Shown here: in pieces, positions 24,827-32,768 of the stretch | Layout of the letters: the number at the start of each line of letters is the position of its first letter | How positions within the stretch are numbered: position 1 is the stretch's first letter | Source of the DNA: Firmicutes bacterium UBA2530 | Lineage (GTDB): Bacteria > Bacillota > Clostridia > Tissierellales > Sedimentibacteraceae | DNA: 38,382 bases | Reading direction: 5' to 3' | NCBI GenBank assembly: GCA_002340985.1 | Contig: DDNC01000003.1 | Coordinates: 13,245 to 51,626 of the forward strand | Program-made: the position numbers and the translations under genes | Notes under the pieces: generated by a model | What the model saw: only the letters and a program-made list of their open reading frames with translations | The model's database searches: none | Told to the model about the DNA's origin: nothing

Positions 24827-26599
24827 CTATTCGACCTCCTTGCCTGATGTTAAAGCAGATATTTCTGTTTCAATCTGCTTCTTTATATTTTCGAAAGCTT
24901 CTGAAACCTTACTTTCTTCCGTATACTTGAATCTCCCTATTCTTTCTCTAACCGGAAGGTTCTCAATAGCTTTGAATTCGGCGCCTTCTTTCAGCGCATC
25001 AATTCCGTCATGATAATACTTCATAATAAGTGTAAGAAGCTTATATTGTTTGTTGAGCGATGTATATGTGTCTATATCATGGAATGCATTCTGATGCAGG
25101 TAGTCCTCTCTTATAGATCTTGTGGCTTCAAGCTTCAGTCTGTCTCCCACCGATAATGAATCAACTCCTACGAGTTGCACGATTTCATTTAATTCTGCTT
25201 CTTCCTGAAGCAGCCTGATTGCTTCAGAACGAATATCCGTCCATTCTTTAGCCACATTTTCGTTGAACCATCTTCCAAGCCTATCGGCATAAAGTGAGTA
25301 GCTGTTCAACCAGTTAATCGCAGGGAAGTGGCGTTTATAGGCCAATTGAGCATCCAATGCCCAGAACACTTTAACAATACGTAAAGTTGCCTGCGAAACC
25401 GGTTCGGATATATCTCCCCCAGGAGGTGATACGGCGCCTATGGCGGATAATGCCCCTTCTCTTCCTTCTGAGCCAAGACTTATAACCCTTCCTGCTCTTT
25501 CGTAGAACTGTGCCAGACGGGATGCCAAATATGCAGGATATCCTTCCTCACCGGGCATTTCCTCAAGACGACCTGACATTTCACGAAGAGCTTCAGCCCA
25601 GCGTGAAGTTGAATCAGCCATCAGCGCAACTGAATATCCCATGTCTCTGAAATATTCCGCAATTGTAATTCCTGTATAAATTGATGCCTCACGGGCTGCA
25701 ACAGGCATGTCGGATGTGTTGGCAATCAGCACTGTACGCTTCATCAGAGATTCACCGGTTCTCGGGTCCTTCAGCTCCGGAAACTCCATCAGTACGTCCG
25801 TCATTTCGTTTCCGCGCTCACCGCAGCCTATATATACAACTATTTCCGCATCCGCCCACTTGGCAAGCTGATGCTGCACAACCGTCTTTCCGCTTCCGAA
25901 TGGCCCCGGTACAGCGGCAACTCCTCCCTTTGAAATAGGGAATAATGTATCTATAACTCTCTGCCCTGTTACAAGCGGTTGCTCCGGAACCATTTTTTCC
26001 TTATATGGTCTTCCTTTTCTCACAGGCCATTTTTGCATCATTGTTAAATTAACATCTTCACCGTTGTCTTTCTTTACAACGCACACAATTTCCTCTACAG
26101 TAAAGCTCCCGGCCTTTATATCAGCAATCGTACCGCTTATTCCGTAAGGAACCATGATTTTTTGCTGCACTACTATAGTTTCCTGAACAGTACCGATTAT
26201 ATCACCGGCCTGAACCTTATCTCCGACCTTTGCAACCGGGACAAATTCCCACTTTTTTTCTCTGTTTAGAGAAGGAACACTTATTCCTCTTGCAATATTG
26301 GGTCCAGCCACCTTTCTTATTTCTTCCAGCGGACGCTGAATTCCGTCATATATTGTTTCTATGAGTCCCGGACCCAGCTCAACCGAAAGCTGTGCTCCGG
26401 TGGATACCACCGGTGCGCCCGGCGCCAGTCCCGCTGTTTCCTCATATACCTGAATAGATGCTCTGTCACCGCGCATCTCAATTATCTCACCAATCAGTCC
26501 CTGCTCGCTTACGCGCACAACGTCAAACATATCTGCTTCTTTCATGCCCTCGGCAATTACCAGCGGACCTGATACTTTTACTACTCTACCCTGGCTCAT
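24827..26599 (-). CDS. ntpA: V-type ATPase subunit A (catalytic)
   Basis: Catalytic ATP-hydrolysing/synthesising subunit. I place the start at ATG 26599 (MSQGRVVKVSGPLVIAEGM, the family N-terminus) with AGGTGA 8 bases upstream rather than at GTG 26611; 590 residues, normal. Walker A is GPFGSGKT at 232-239 (Lys238), preceded by the family-specific ~90-residue insertion (non-homologous region), and the catalytic segment GCGERGNEMTDVLMEFPEL follows. Later SRWAEALREMSGRLEEMPGE and the EGREGALSAIGAVSPPGGD block are typical. It is 31 bases downstream of the subunit F gene. Confidence 0.98.
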   Translation of the reverse strand: MSQGRVVKVSGPLVIAEGMKEADMFDVVRVSEQGLIGEIIEMRGDRASIQVYEETAGLAPGAPVVSTGAQLSVELGPGLIETIYDGIQRPLEEIRKVAGPNIARGISVPSLNREKKWEFVPVAKVGDKVQAGDIIGTVQETIVVQQKIMVPYGISGTIADIKAGSFTVEEIVCVVKKDNGEDVNLTMMQKWPVRKGRPYKEKMVPEQPLVTGQRVIDTLFPISKGGVAAVPGPFGSGKTVVQHQLAKWADAEIVVYIGCGERGNEMTDVLMEFPELKDPRTGESLMKRTVLIANTSDMPVAAREASIYTGITIAEYFRDMGYSVALMADSTSRWAEALREMSGRLEEMPGEEGYPAYLASRLAQFYERAGRVISLGSEGREGALSAIGAVSPPGGDISEPVSQATLRIVKVFWALDAQLAYKRHFPAINWLNSYSLYADRLGRWFNENVAKEWTDIRSEAIRLLQEEAELNEIVQLVGVDSLSVGDRLKLEATRSIREDYLHQNAFHDIDTYTSLNKQYKLLTLIMKYYHDGIDALKEGAEFKAIENLPVRERIGRFKYTEESKVSEAFENIKKQIETEISALTSGKEVE

Positions 26600-26630
26600 T
26601 AATTTAATCACCTGCTTTCATTATTTATAA

Positions 26631-26951
26631 CTAATCATTGTTAAAAAGTATATCCGCACCAACTGCTTTTTCAACAGCTTTTTTAATATTTTCTATTCCT
26701 ATGCCAGTTGTTCCCTTCATTCCCGGGATAGGAATTATTGCCGGCAGACGCTTCTCATCATATTCATAGATAGTATCCTTAAGCTCACTGTAGAAGTTTT
26801 CTGTTATATAAATAATGGCATAATCTTCTTCGGCAATGGATTTAAGCTTGCTTTTTGCATCTTCCGCCGAGGAGCAGTCAAAAACGCTAAGACCTACAGC
26901 CTTGAATCCCAGGACACTTTGCTTATCCCCTATAACTCCTATTTTATACAT
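26631..26951 (-). CDS. ntpG: V-type ATPase subunit F (central stalk; NtpG of Enterococcus)
   Basis: Small central-stalk subunit that binds subunit D and can modulate coupling. 106 residues: KIGVIGDKQSVLGFKAVGLSVF at the N-terminus, DYAIIYITENFY in the middle, and LPAIIPIPGMKGTTGIGIENIKKAVEKAVGADIL at the C-terminus (matching the conserved PxIxxIPG...G...I...VEKAVG pattern). Its start overlaps the end of ntpC by 8 bases. Naming differs between organisms: V-type subunit F equals NtpG in E. hirae. Confidence 0.94.
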   Translation of the reverse strand: MYKIGVIGDKQSVLGFKAVGLSVFDCSSAEDAKSKLKSIAEEDYAIIYITENFYSELKDTIYEYDEKRLPAIIPIPGMKGTTGIGIENIKKAVEKAVGADILFNND

Positions 26952-27957
26952 ACGTCTCCCTCACCCTTTCTCTGATAAGTTCAGGCGAGATTCCTGCAAG
27001 CTTTCCTGCCAGTATGATTCTTGCAATTTTAATCTCATTATCTTTAGCTATTAAATAGCCTGCCAATGGTTCTATACCAAACGGAACATATTTAGCGCTC
27101 TTTATGTGGTCAATAATTTTATTATCCAACAGCTTTTCTAAAATTGTATATTTGCCGGTTTCAATTAAAGCTTCTGATCCTGCAAGAAAAATGTCCTTAA
27201 ATCCATATGCAGAAAGCTGTTCGGCAAATTTTTCAAACGGCTCATCATAGCTCTTAATAAACACCTGCTCACTTATTTTCCCACCACTTAAGAAAACCTT
27301 GGTAAAAAAGTCCCAGGATTTATTCATCCTTTTAAGTCTTACATATGTTTTTAAATTAATTGCATCTATTTGCAGCTTGACATAGTCTATAATAAAGTCG
27401 CTATGAGTCTTTTCCGCCGAATCAAGCATTTCATTATAACAATATTTATCTAATATTATATCAATCAGCTGAGGATCGTTTGTTTTGGGAAAGGTTTCTA
27501 TTATTTCTTTAAGAGCCTTTTCCATATTTTCTGTAAGAGCTGAAAAATCCCTTTCCTTTACGGAATATTTCAGAATTCTTAAATCAATGGAGCCTGTGTC
27601 AACAAGAATATCTGAAGCATCAATTCCCAAATATTCCGCTTTCATAATAGCCTTTAAGTTATGGTAATCATACGGAAATAAAAATATGTTGAAGCAATCT
27701 AACTCCGGAGCTATTGAGGTTATAAAGTCATATGTTTTCTTATGCTCCTCTGCCAGGATATCCTCATAATCAGCACGGCTTGTATCCTCACCACCGTTTC
27801 CGTAATTTATGTCTTCCAGCACTCTCAGGGCTTCTTCTATTGTTTTCGCATCTATCATTTTCTCTGCTCTTTCCCGTGTAAGCATATTTTTTTCTACACT
27901 TCTGACACGTGCAGTTGAAAACAGATAGTCTGTATCCTTAATCTTTGCCAAAGTCAT
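26944..27957 (-). CDS. ntpC: V-type ATPase subunit C (d-type rotor adaptor)
   Basis: Sits as a funnel on the c-ring and links it to the central stalk. 337 residues, helical; the family pattern is visible in TDYLFSTARVRSVEKNMLTRE near the N-terminus, NIFLFPYDYHNLKAIMKAEYLG (~92-114) and the C-terminal GIEPLAGYLIAKDNEIKIARIILAGKLAGIS. The ATG follows AAGGAGG. It lies between ntpE and the F subunit gene, as in other V-ATPase operons. Confidence 0.96.
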   Translation of the reverse strand: MTLAKIKDTDYLFSTARVRSVEKNMLTRERAEKMIDAKTIEEALRVLEDINYGNGGEDTSRADYEDILAEEHKKTYDFITSIAPELDCFNIFLFPYDYHNLKAIMKAEYLGIDASDILVDTGSIDLRILKYSVKERDFSALTENMEKALKEIIETFPKTNDPQLIDIILDKYCYNEMLDSAEKTHSDFIIDYVKLQIDAINLKTYVRLKRMNKSWDFFTKVFLSGGKISEQVFIKSYDEPFEKFAEQLSAYGFKDIFLAGSEALIETGKYTILEKLLDNKIIDHIKSAKYVPFGIEPLAGYLIAKDNEIKIARIILAGKLAGISPELIRERVRETYV

Positions 27958-27978
27958 TCCTCCTTTCAGGCAGGAAAA

Positions 27979-28560
27979 TTATTTGAAAAGTACATTTGCA
28001 ACTTCATTTGTCAGCTCATCTCTAAGAAATTCCAAAACAGTTTCAAATGTGCTGTTTATTTCAATTGCTCCGCTCTTCATAACAAAGCCGCCGCCGGAAT
28101 TCACAGTTTCATCACTCAATACAAACTTACCCTCGCCTAATTTGACATTGACGGATTCAATCAGTTTTTTACCTATTTTTTCTTTATCCTGCTTGTTTAG
28201 AATTATTGTTCCTTCTTTATATGGAAGCTTAGCAATTTCATTGGTCAAAAAGTCAATGTACTTTTCTTCCGGCATTGATTTAAGCTTGTTCAATGCTTCA
28301 TCAAAGCTTTTTTTAATCGCATCCTGTTTTGCACCAAGCATCATTTTTCTTCCCTGAAGCTCTGCCGCAGAAATCTTTCTGCTTTTTAGACTTTCTGCAT
28401 CCTTGCCCATATTTTCCGCAGCTGCACTCTTAATCACTTCTGCTTCTTTCTCAGCTTTGTCTATTATTTCTTTCTTGCTTTTCTCTGCATTGTTAAGGGA
28501 AATTTCTGCAATTTGTTTAGCGTCGTTTAAAATATTATCCGTTATATTTTCAATGCTCAT
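27979..28560 (-). CDS. ntpE: V-type ATPase subunit E (peripheral stalk)
   Basis: Stator subunit that forms a long coiled coil with the G/H-type subunit and holds the A3B3 head. 193 residues: an N-terminal helix rich in Lys/Glu/Ala (~1-85, NAEKSKKEIIDKAEKEAEVI) and a C-terminal globular part ending ETVLEFLRDELTNEVANVLFK, typical of subunit E. AAGGA precedes the ATG by nine bases. Confidence 0.94.
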   Translation of the reverse strand: MSIENITDNILNDAKQIAEISLNNAEKSKKEIIDKAEKEAEVIKSAAAENMGKDAESLKSRKISAAELQGRKMMLGAKQDAIKKSFDEALNKLKSMPEEKYIDFLTNEIAKLPYKEGTIILNKQDKEKIGKKLIESVNVKLGEGKFVLSDETVNSGGGFVMKSGAIEINSTFETVLEFLRDELTNEVANVLFK

Positions 28561-28605
28561 TTCCTCACATCCTTATTTAGAATTTTAGTACATTAAACTT
28601 AAATG

Positions 28606-29085
28606 TTAAATTGAAATTCCATTTATCATAAGGAAGGAAATAAGTAATGCCAATACTGCATATGTTTCAACCATTGCTGCATAAACCATTGCCTTTGCTA
28701 TCTCTTCAGGTCTTTTTCCAATAAGCATAATACCTGAAGCAGCAACCTTACCCTGGTGTATAGCAGAAATAATACCAACTATTCCTATTGGCAATGATGC
28801 GGCAAAGAAGAACCCTCCCTGCGCAGCTGTCAAATCTGCCATTCCGCCGCCCAGGAGACCTATTTTATTAAGAACTATAAAAGCTATAAGCAAACCATAA
28901 ATACCCTGTGTTCCCGGCAGCGCCTGTAAAATCAATGTTGAACCAAATTTCTTTGGATCCTCCGCAACAACTCCCGCTGCTGCCTGACCTGCTATACCAA
29001 CACCTATGGCGCTTCCGATACCTGCCAGCGCCGCAACTGAGGCCCCTAAAATTGCTAAAAAGTTACCGTTTGTTAAAATATTCAT
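28606..29085 (-). CDS. ntpK: V-type ATPase subunit K (c-ring), Na+-type ligands
   Basis: Double-hairpin (four-helix) proteolipid that forms the ion-translocating ring. 159 residues. The acidic carrier residue is Glu140 (VYAAMVETYAVLAL). The sequence also has Leu56, Thr59 and Gln60 in ALPGTQG and Gln111 in AIHQGKVAA, which line up with the Na+ ligands Leu61, Thr64, Gln65, Gln110 and Glu139 of Enterococcus hirae NtpK. Only one of the two hairpins carries the acidic residue, as in NtpK. Inference: a sodium-translocating V-ATPase. The ATG is directly after the ntpI stop, with AAGGAGG inside the ntpI end. Confidence 0.97.
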   Translation of the reverse strand: MNILTNGNFLAILGASVAALAGIGSAIGVGIAGQAAAGVVAEDPKKFGSTLILQALPGTQGIYGLLIAFIVLNKIGLLGGGMADLTAAQGGFFFAASLPIGIVGIISAIHQGKVAASGIMLIGKRPEEIAKAMVYAAMVETYAVLALLISFLMINGISI

Positions 29086-31068
29086 TTAATTTTCCTCCTT
29101 AATAATTTTGTTGTATTTTGTTTTCTTAGCTAAGGGATTAAATGCTTCTCCGCCACCCTCATAAAATTTACCAAAGAACTCAACATATTGTAATCTCGCC
29201 GCATGAACAAATGCGCCCAATGCGTTTATTGCAAAATTGAAAACATGCCCTATGATCAGTACAACGAAAAACAGTATAAAGCCGAATATATTTCGTCCTC
29301 CCATCGATCCTAATATACTTACAACAGATGAAACAACTCCTGTTGCAAGTCCCAGAGCAAGAAGCCTTGAATAGGAAAGAATGTCACTTAAGTAGCTCGT
29401 AATGTTGTACAAGCTCAGCACGCCGCTGATAAGCTTGCTTACTATGCCGTTCTTAGCTCTTCCCTGAGTCAGTATTAATCCTAATGCAAAGATTATTGTC
29501 ATCCATGTACCGATTTTTCCTGATCCTGCTATTATAGAATTTCCAAAAAGCATCAATGCAATTCCTATAATAAATCCGTACCAGAACCCTATATCAAATA
29601 CCGCATCAATCTTTTTGCCATCTCTTATAAGTATATGAGCCTGTATACCCATGCCCACAAATAAATGGATAACTCCAAATATAAATGAGAAAATCAGAAG
29701 CGTCATAGGCTGTTCCATAGGATTTATCCAAACAGGTTTCAACGTGAAATCCGAATTAAACAAAAGTTTAGCTGCAGCAGGTACAGCATCACCGAACCAA
29801 CTCCCAAACATCACTCCCCAGAATGCAGTGGAAATTCCACAGTAGAAAAACATTTTAAGCATTTTTTGCATTGTACCTTCTAGCCTGAACTTTTTCAGTA
29901 CAGTGTAGCAACCTATTGCCATAATAACCCCGTATCCTACATCTGCAAGCATGAGACCAAAAAATATGCAATAGAAAGGCGCCATGTATGAAGTAGGATC
30001 CACATTGGATGATGAAGGCAGACTGTACAACTCCGTAATAGATTCAAACGGCTGTACAAATGACCCGTTTTGCAGCATTATTGGATACTGTTCACCTTCC
30101 TCGGGTTTTGTTATTTCATTCCAGCATTCAAATTTACTTAAAACATATTCAACATTTTCTCTGCATTCTTCCGGAACCCATCCTTCAATATAAAACGTTG
30201 TATCCGTTTTAAGCATATTGCTTAAAACTTTATTTTTATCTCTTTCAATAATCAAATAATCATAAAGTATCTGTATATCTTCTTTCACCGGGACAAAATC
30301 TGAAATACTTTTTTCTATATTTATCTTTTCTTTTCCAAGCTCCTTTAATTTGCTTTTGTTTGCAGTTACATTTTCTGCAGCAGTTCCTGTCAGCTCTTTA
30401 AAAGCAACGTTATTAAAGCCATATTGTTTAAGAATATCATATAATTCTTCTTTTTCTTTTGTTAAACAAATAACAGAAATATAGTGCTGATCTTTGTCGC
30501 TGCTTATGAGGTTCAACAGACATCTATCGGTTCTTTGCCGCAAATCATCATTAAGCTTCTGAATATCTGCTATATTTGGGACAACGCCCATTAAAACACT
30601 CGTATATTTTGTTTCGGAGAGCTCTAAAGGAAGTTCATAACTTAACCAAGGTGTGAGACTTAAGATAGAAGCATTAATTTTGTTTTCCTCTGAAATAATC
30701 TCATTCAAAGATTTGTTCAACTCAAGAATCTTAGTTACGTTTTCCTCAGTTTTTCCGTTATTCGCTGTCAGTCTGTCGAATTCTCCCAATGATACAGTTT
30801 TTCTTGTATAAAATAACGGTTTTTTATTTTTATCGTATTTTTCAAGACTGGTAAGAATTTCACTGATTTTAGATATTTTAGCATCATAATTTAAGACTTC
30901 CGCCTCATTGCCATCTTTCTTTACGTAGGAAAGCCATTCCGGATCCGCAAGCTTTGTGTCCTGTGAACCAATTTCAACAACTCCTAAATCCATTATTTCT
31001 TTAATGAGTGAGGACTTTTCCTTGTTCAGGCCAATGATGCTTATTTTGTTCATTTTAACTATCGCCAC
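29086..31068 (-). CDS. ntpI: V-type ATPase subunit I (a subunit, stator membrane channel)
   Basis: Provides the ion half-channels next to the c-ring. 660 residues: a soluble N-terminal half with coiled coils (~1-320) and about seven to eight TM helices in the C-terminal half (from PTSYMAPFYCIFFGLMLADVGYG). The conserved LSYSRLLALGLATGVV contains the arginine facing the carrier glutamate. The start is GTG 31068 (MAIVKMNKISIIGL, family-typical), preceded by AAAGGA at 12 bases and overlapping the end of the preceding gene by 14 bases; ATG 31053 is the alternative but lacks an SD. Confidence 0.96.
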   Translation of the reverse strand: MAIVKMNKISIIGLNKEKSSLIKEIMDLGVVEIGSQDTKLADPEWLSYVKKDGNEAEVLNYDAKISKISEILTSLEKYDKNKKPLFYTRKTVSLGEFDRLTANNGKTEENVTKILELNKSLNEIISEENKINASILSLTPWLSYELPLELSETKYTSVLMGVVPNIADIQKLNDDLRQRTDRCLLNLISSDKDQHYISVICLTKEKEELYDILKQYGFNNVAFKELTGTAAENVTANKSKLKELGKEKINIEKSISDFVPVKEDIQILYDYLIIERDKNKVLSNMLKTDTTFYIEGWVPEECRENVEYVLSKFECWNEITKPEEGEQYPIMLQNGSFVQPFESITELYSLPSSSNVDPTSYMAPFYCIFFGLMLADVGYGVIMAIGCYTVLKKFRLEGTMQKMLKMFFYCGISTAFWGVMFGSWFGDAVPAAAKLLFNSDFTLKPVWINPMEQPMTLLIFSFIFGVIHLFVGMGIQAHILIRDGKKIDAVFDIGFWYGFIIGIALMLFGNSIIAGSGKIGTWMTIIFALGLILTQGRAKNGIVSKLISGVLSLYNITSYLSDILSYSRLLALGLATGVVSSVVSILGSMGGRNIFGFILFFVVLIIGHVFNFAINALGAFVHAARLQYVEFFGKFYEGGGEAFNPLAKKTKYNKIIKEEN

Positions 31069-31381
31069 TGGTCTTCACTATCCTTTCCAGTATGATTGAA
31101 GCAGCATAATCCATGTTTTCATCAGCCTTCTTGAGAATACCTTCACATTCCTTTGCAGCTCTATCAATTATATTGTCATATAAAAGCTGTCCTTCAGATT
31201 CAGCATTCTTAAGGAAAACAAGGCCTTCCGATCGAGATTTTTCCCGTGCTTCATCAATTATTTGCTGAGCTTGCGCATTTGCATCGACAACAACCTGTTT
31301 GGCTTGGGAAACAGCCTCCTTCTTAATTACTTCTGCCTTTTCCTCCGCATCTCTTATTGCCTTAATAATTTCAATCGACAC
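31055..31381 (-). CDS. V-type ATPase subunit G/H-like peripheral-stalk protein
   Basis: 108 residues, almost entirely helical and rich in Ala, Glu, Lys and Gln (AEEKAEVIKKEAVSQAKQVV, AQAQQIIDEAREKSRSEG), consistent with the peripheral stalk partner of subunit E (NtpF in E. hirae; 'subunit H' in archaeal naming). It is the first gene of the operon, starts with GTG at 31381 behind an AAGGTGG-type SD, and overlaps ntpI by 14 bases. The family is low in conserved motifs, so identity rests on composition, length and position. Confidence 0.85.
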   Translation of the reverse strand: MSIEIIKAIRDAEEKAEVIKKEAVSQAKQVVVDANAQAQQIIDEAREKSRSEGLVFLKNAESEGQLLYDNIIDRAAKECEGILKKADENMDYAASIILERIVKTSGDS

Positions 31382-31436
31382 TATACCACCACCTTAGTCT
31401 TGATTTCAGGAAAACATATTCATTTTCCATATACTT

Positions 31437-31465
31437 ACTATAGAATACATTCTATAATTTGTCAA
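31437..31465 (-). promoter_or_regulatory. V-ATPase operon promoter with an 18-bp dyad
   Basis: On the minus strand, TTGACA (31460-31465), 17-bp spacer, TATAGT (31437-31442). The dyad TATAGAATACATTCTATA (31439-31456, 8-bp arms, 2-bp centre) covers most of the spacer and part of the -10, an operator-like arrangement controlling all nine genes. Confidence 0.8.
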
Positions 31466-31710
31466 TATAATAACCTTGCCCGAAATTTGATGTAATTATA
31501 CATGTCAATGTTAATTTCAAACAAATTAAGATATTAATTTAACATCTACACAGGTAACAAAGCATAATTATTTTAATTTCGTAAAGTTATTGCTTGTAAC
31601 TAATAGTAATACTTAAATTTCAATAATTTAATATTACTATATTAGTATAATTATAAAACATTTCTTTAACAAGTACGCACTTTTTTGTACCATAGTACCT
31701 AAAAAGATAC
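31466..31710. other. AT-rich gap between the V-ATPase promoter and the HxlR gene
   Basis: Very AT-rich, no ORF with an RBS and no clear hairpin terminator for the HxlR gene. Near its right end (31687-31711) are GTAC CATA GTAC and AGTACC-N6-GATACT, the latter resembling the dyad in front of the HxlR gene. Otherwise I see nothing in it. Confidence 0.55.
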
Positions 31711-32112
31711 TTAATTTGTCTTCCTCATTCCCACATCATTGTTATTTTTTAAATTAAGCTCCAGATACTCTGCTCCAAACCCATGCATCATTTCAAGCAG
31801 CGGAATGATTTTTTCACCAAGCTCCGTCAACCCGTATTCTACCCTCGGAGGTACAACAGGATAAACGTTCCTGAATATAAGGTGATCTTCTTCCAGGCTT
31901 CTTAACTGCTGCGTCAGCATTTTTTGTGTTACATCCGGAAGCCTTCTTTTTATATCATTAAATCTGAGAATCTTACCGCTTAAATACCACAAAATCATTA
32001 TCTTTCTTTTGCCGGACAAAATCTTCTGCACCAATACCATAGGACATTCATTATACTTTATGCATTTGTCGCTCATATGGCATGTATTGTGCATTTCTTT
32101 GCTGCTGATCAT
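31711..32112 (-). CDS. HxlR-family transcriptional regulator
   Basis: Winged helix-turn-helix DNA-binding protein, usually a dimer; some relatives (YodB, HypR) sense thiol-reactive or oxidising compounds through N-terminal cysteines. 133 residues. Seen: NECPMVLVQKILSGKRKIMILWYLSG (conserved Cys-Pro and helix 1), RFNDIKRRLPDVTQKMLTQQLRSLEEDHLI (recognition helix region), and PPRVEYGLTELGEKIIPLL (wing). Cysteines at 12, 17 and 23 could allow redox sensing. The ATG follows GAGGTGA. It is autonomous: its own promoter with operator-like dyads upstream, separated from fabZ by a terminator. The target genes are unknown; itself is the best candidate. Confidence 0.93.
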   Translation of the reverse strand: MISSKEMHNTCHMSDKCIKYNECPMVLVQKILSGKRKIMILWYLSGKILRFNDIKRRLPDVTQKMLTQQLRSLEEDHLIFRNVYPVVPPRVEYGLTELGEKIIPLLEMMHGFGAEYLELNLKNNNDVGMRKTN

Positions 32113-32131
32113 TACATCACCTCGCTATTGT

Positions 32132-32152
32132 ACAGTATCTTTTTGATACTGT
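32132..32152. promoter_or_regulatory. HxlR operator candidate, full dyad in its 5' leader
   Basis: ACAGTATC-N5-GATACTGT, perfect 8-bp arms with a T5 centre, between the promoter and the RBS of the regulator gene. A matching half-site ACAGTATC occurs at 32209-32216. Confidence 0.65.
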
Positions 32153-32198
32153 GTTTCTTTTTAGCACCTATATGCTTAAAAAGCCTGTACATGTTTTT

Positions 32199-32216
32199 AT
32201 TATATCACACAGTATC
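32199..32216 (-). promoter_or_regulatory. HxlR gene promoter (extended -10) with operator half-site
   Basis: On the minus strand TGATATAAT, with TATAAT at 32199-32204 and TGA just upstream. The half-site GATACTGT (32209-32216) lies directly upstream of the extended -10. The -35 (TTTATA-like) is weak. Confidence 0.6.
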
Positions 32217-32290
32217 AAATATATAAAGAATAAATTTTGTTAATATTTTATCATGCTTTTCTCGGTTTTACAATAATAAATAAATTACCG

Positions 32291-32325
32291 TTAAAAAAAT
32301 GCCGCGGTTATATACTGCGGCATTT
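32291..32325. terminator. Terminator at the end of the fab operon
   Basis: AATGCCGC (32298-32305) / GCGGCATT (32317-32324) stem. On the minus strand it is followed by seven T residues after fabZ. Confidence 0.92.
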
Positions 32326-32341
32326 AACTCACTTGTTCATT

Positions 32342-32767
32342 TTATTCCACGGCAAATATCAATTCTGCCTCTGCCGCCACCTCTTCGCCCACATATGCCG
32401 TGGCGCTCCCTATTCCAAAGCTTCCTTTAAACTTTGATATTTCGGTAACAAGCCTCAATATATCTCCAGGACATACTTTCCTTTTAAACTTTGCATTTCT
32501 GATTCCGCCGAAATAAACAGTTTTATTTTTGAACTTTTCCAGAGATAATAATGCCACCGCTCCCGTCTGAGCCAGCGCCTCTATAATTAAAACGCCCGGC
32601 ATGACAGGATTGCCCGGGAAATGCCCCTGAAAAAACTCCTCATTAATAGTCACATTTTTTATACCAACGGCCAGCTCACCTTCTTTAAGCTCCACTACCT
32701 TGTCAATCAGCAGCATAGGATATCTGTGAGGTATTATTTTTTGTATATCGCTTGAATTCAAAATCAT
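32342..32767 (-). CDS. fabZ: 3-hydroxyacyl-ACP dehydratase
   Basis: Dehydrates 3-hydroxyacyl-ACP to trans-2-enoyl-ACP in fatty acid elongation (hot-dog fold). 141 residues. Seen: IQKIIPHRYPMLLIDKV, then FFQGHFPGNPVMPGVLIIEALAQTGA, with catalytic His49 and Glu63, and the C-terminal NAKFKRKVCPGDIL. It starts one base after the fabF stop, its SD (AAGGGA) inside fabF, so it is translationally coupled. Last gene of the fab operon. No fabA/fabN isomerase is in the window. Confidence 0.97.
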   Translation of the reverse strand: MILNSSDIQKIIPHRYPMLLIDKVVELKEGELAVGIKNVTINEEFFQGHFPGNPVMPGVLIIEALAQTGAVALLSLEKFKNKTVYFGGIRNAKFKRKVCPGDILRLVTEISKFKGSFGIGSATAYVGEEVAAEAELIFAVE

Positions 32768-32768
32768 A

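Noticed and set aside
31694..31711. FapR-box-like reading of AGTACC...GATACT near the HxlR gene.
   Set aside because: Spacing is longer than I would expect for FapR, it is not in front of a fab gene, and no fapR is visible; it fits a diverged HxlR-type dyad better.
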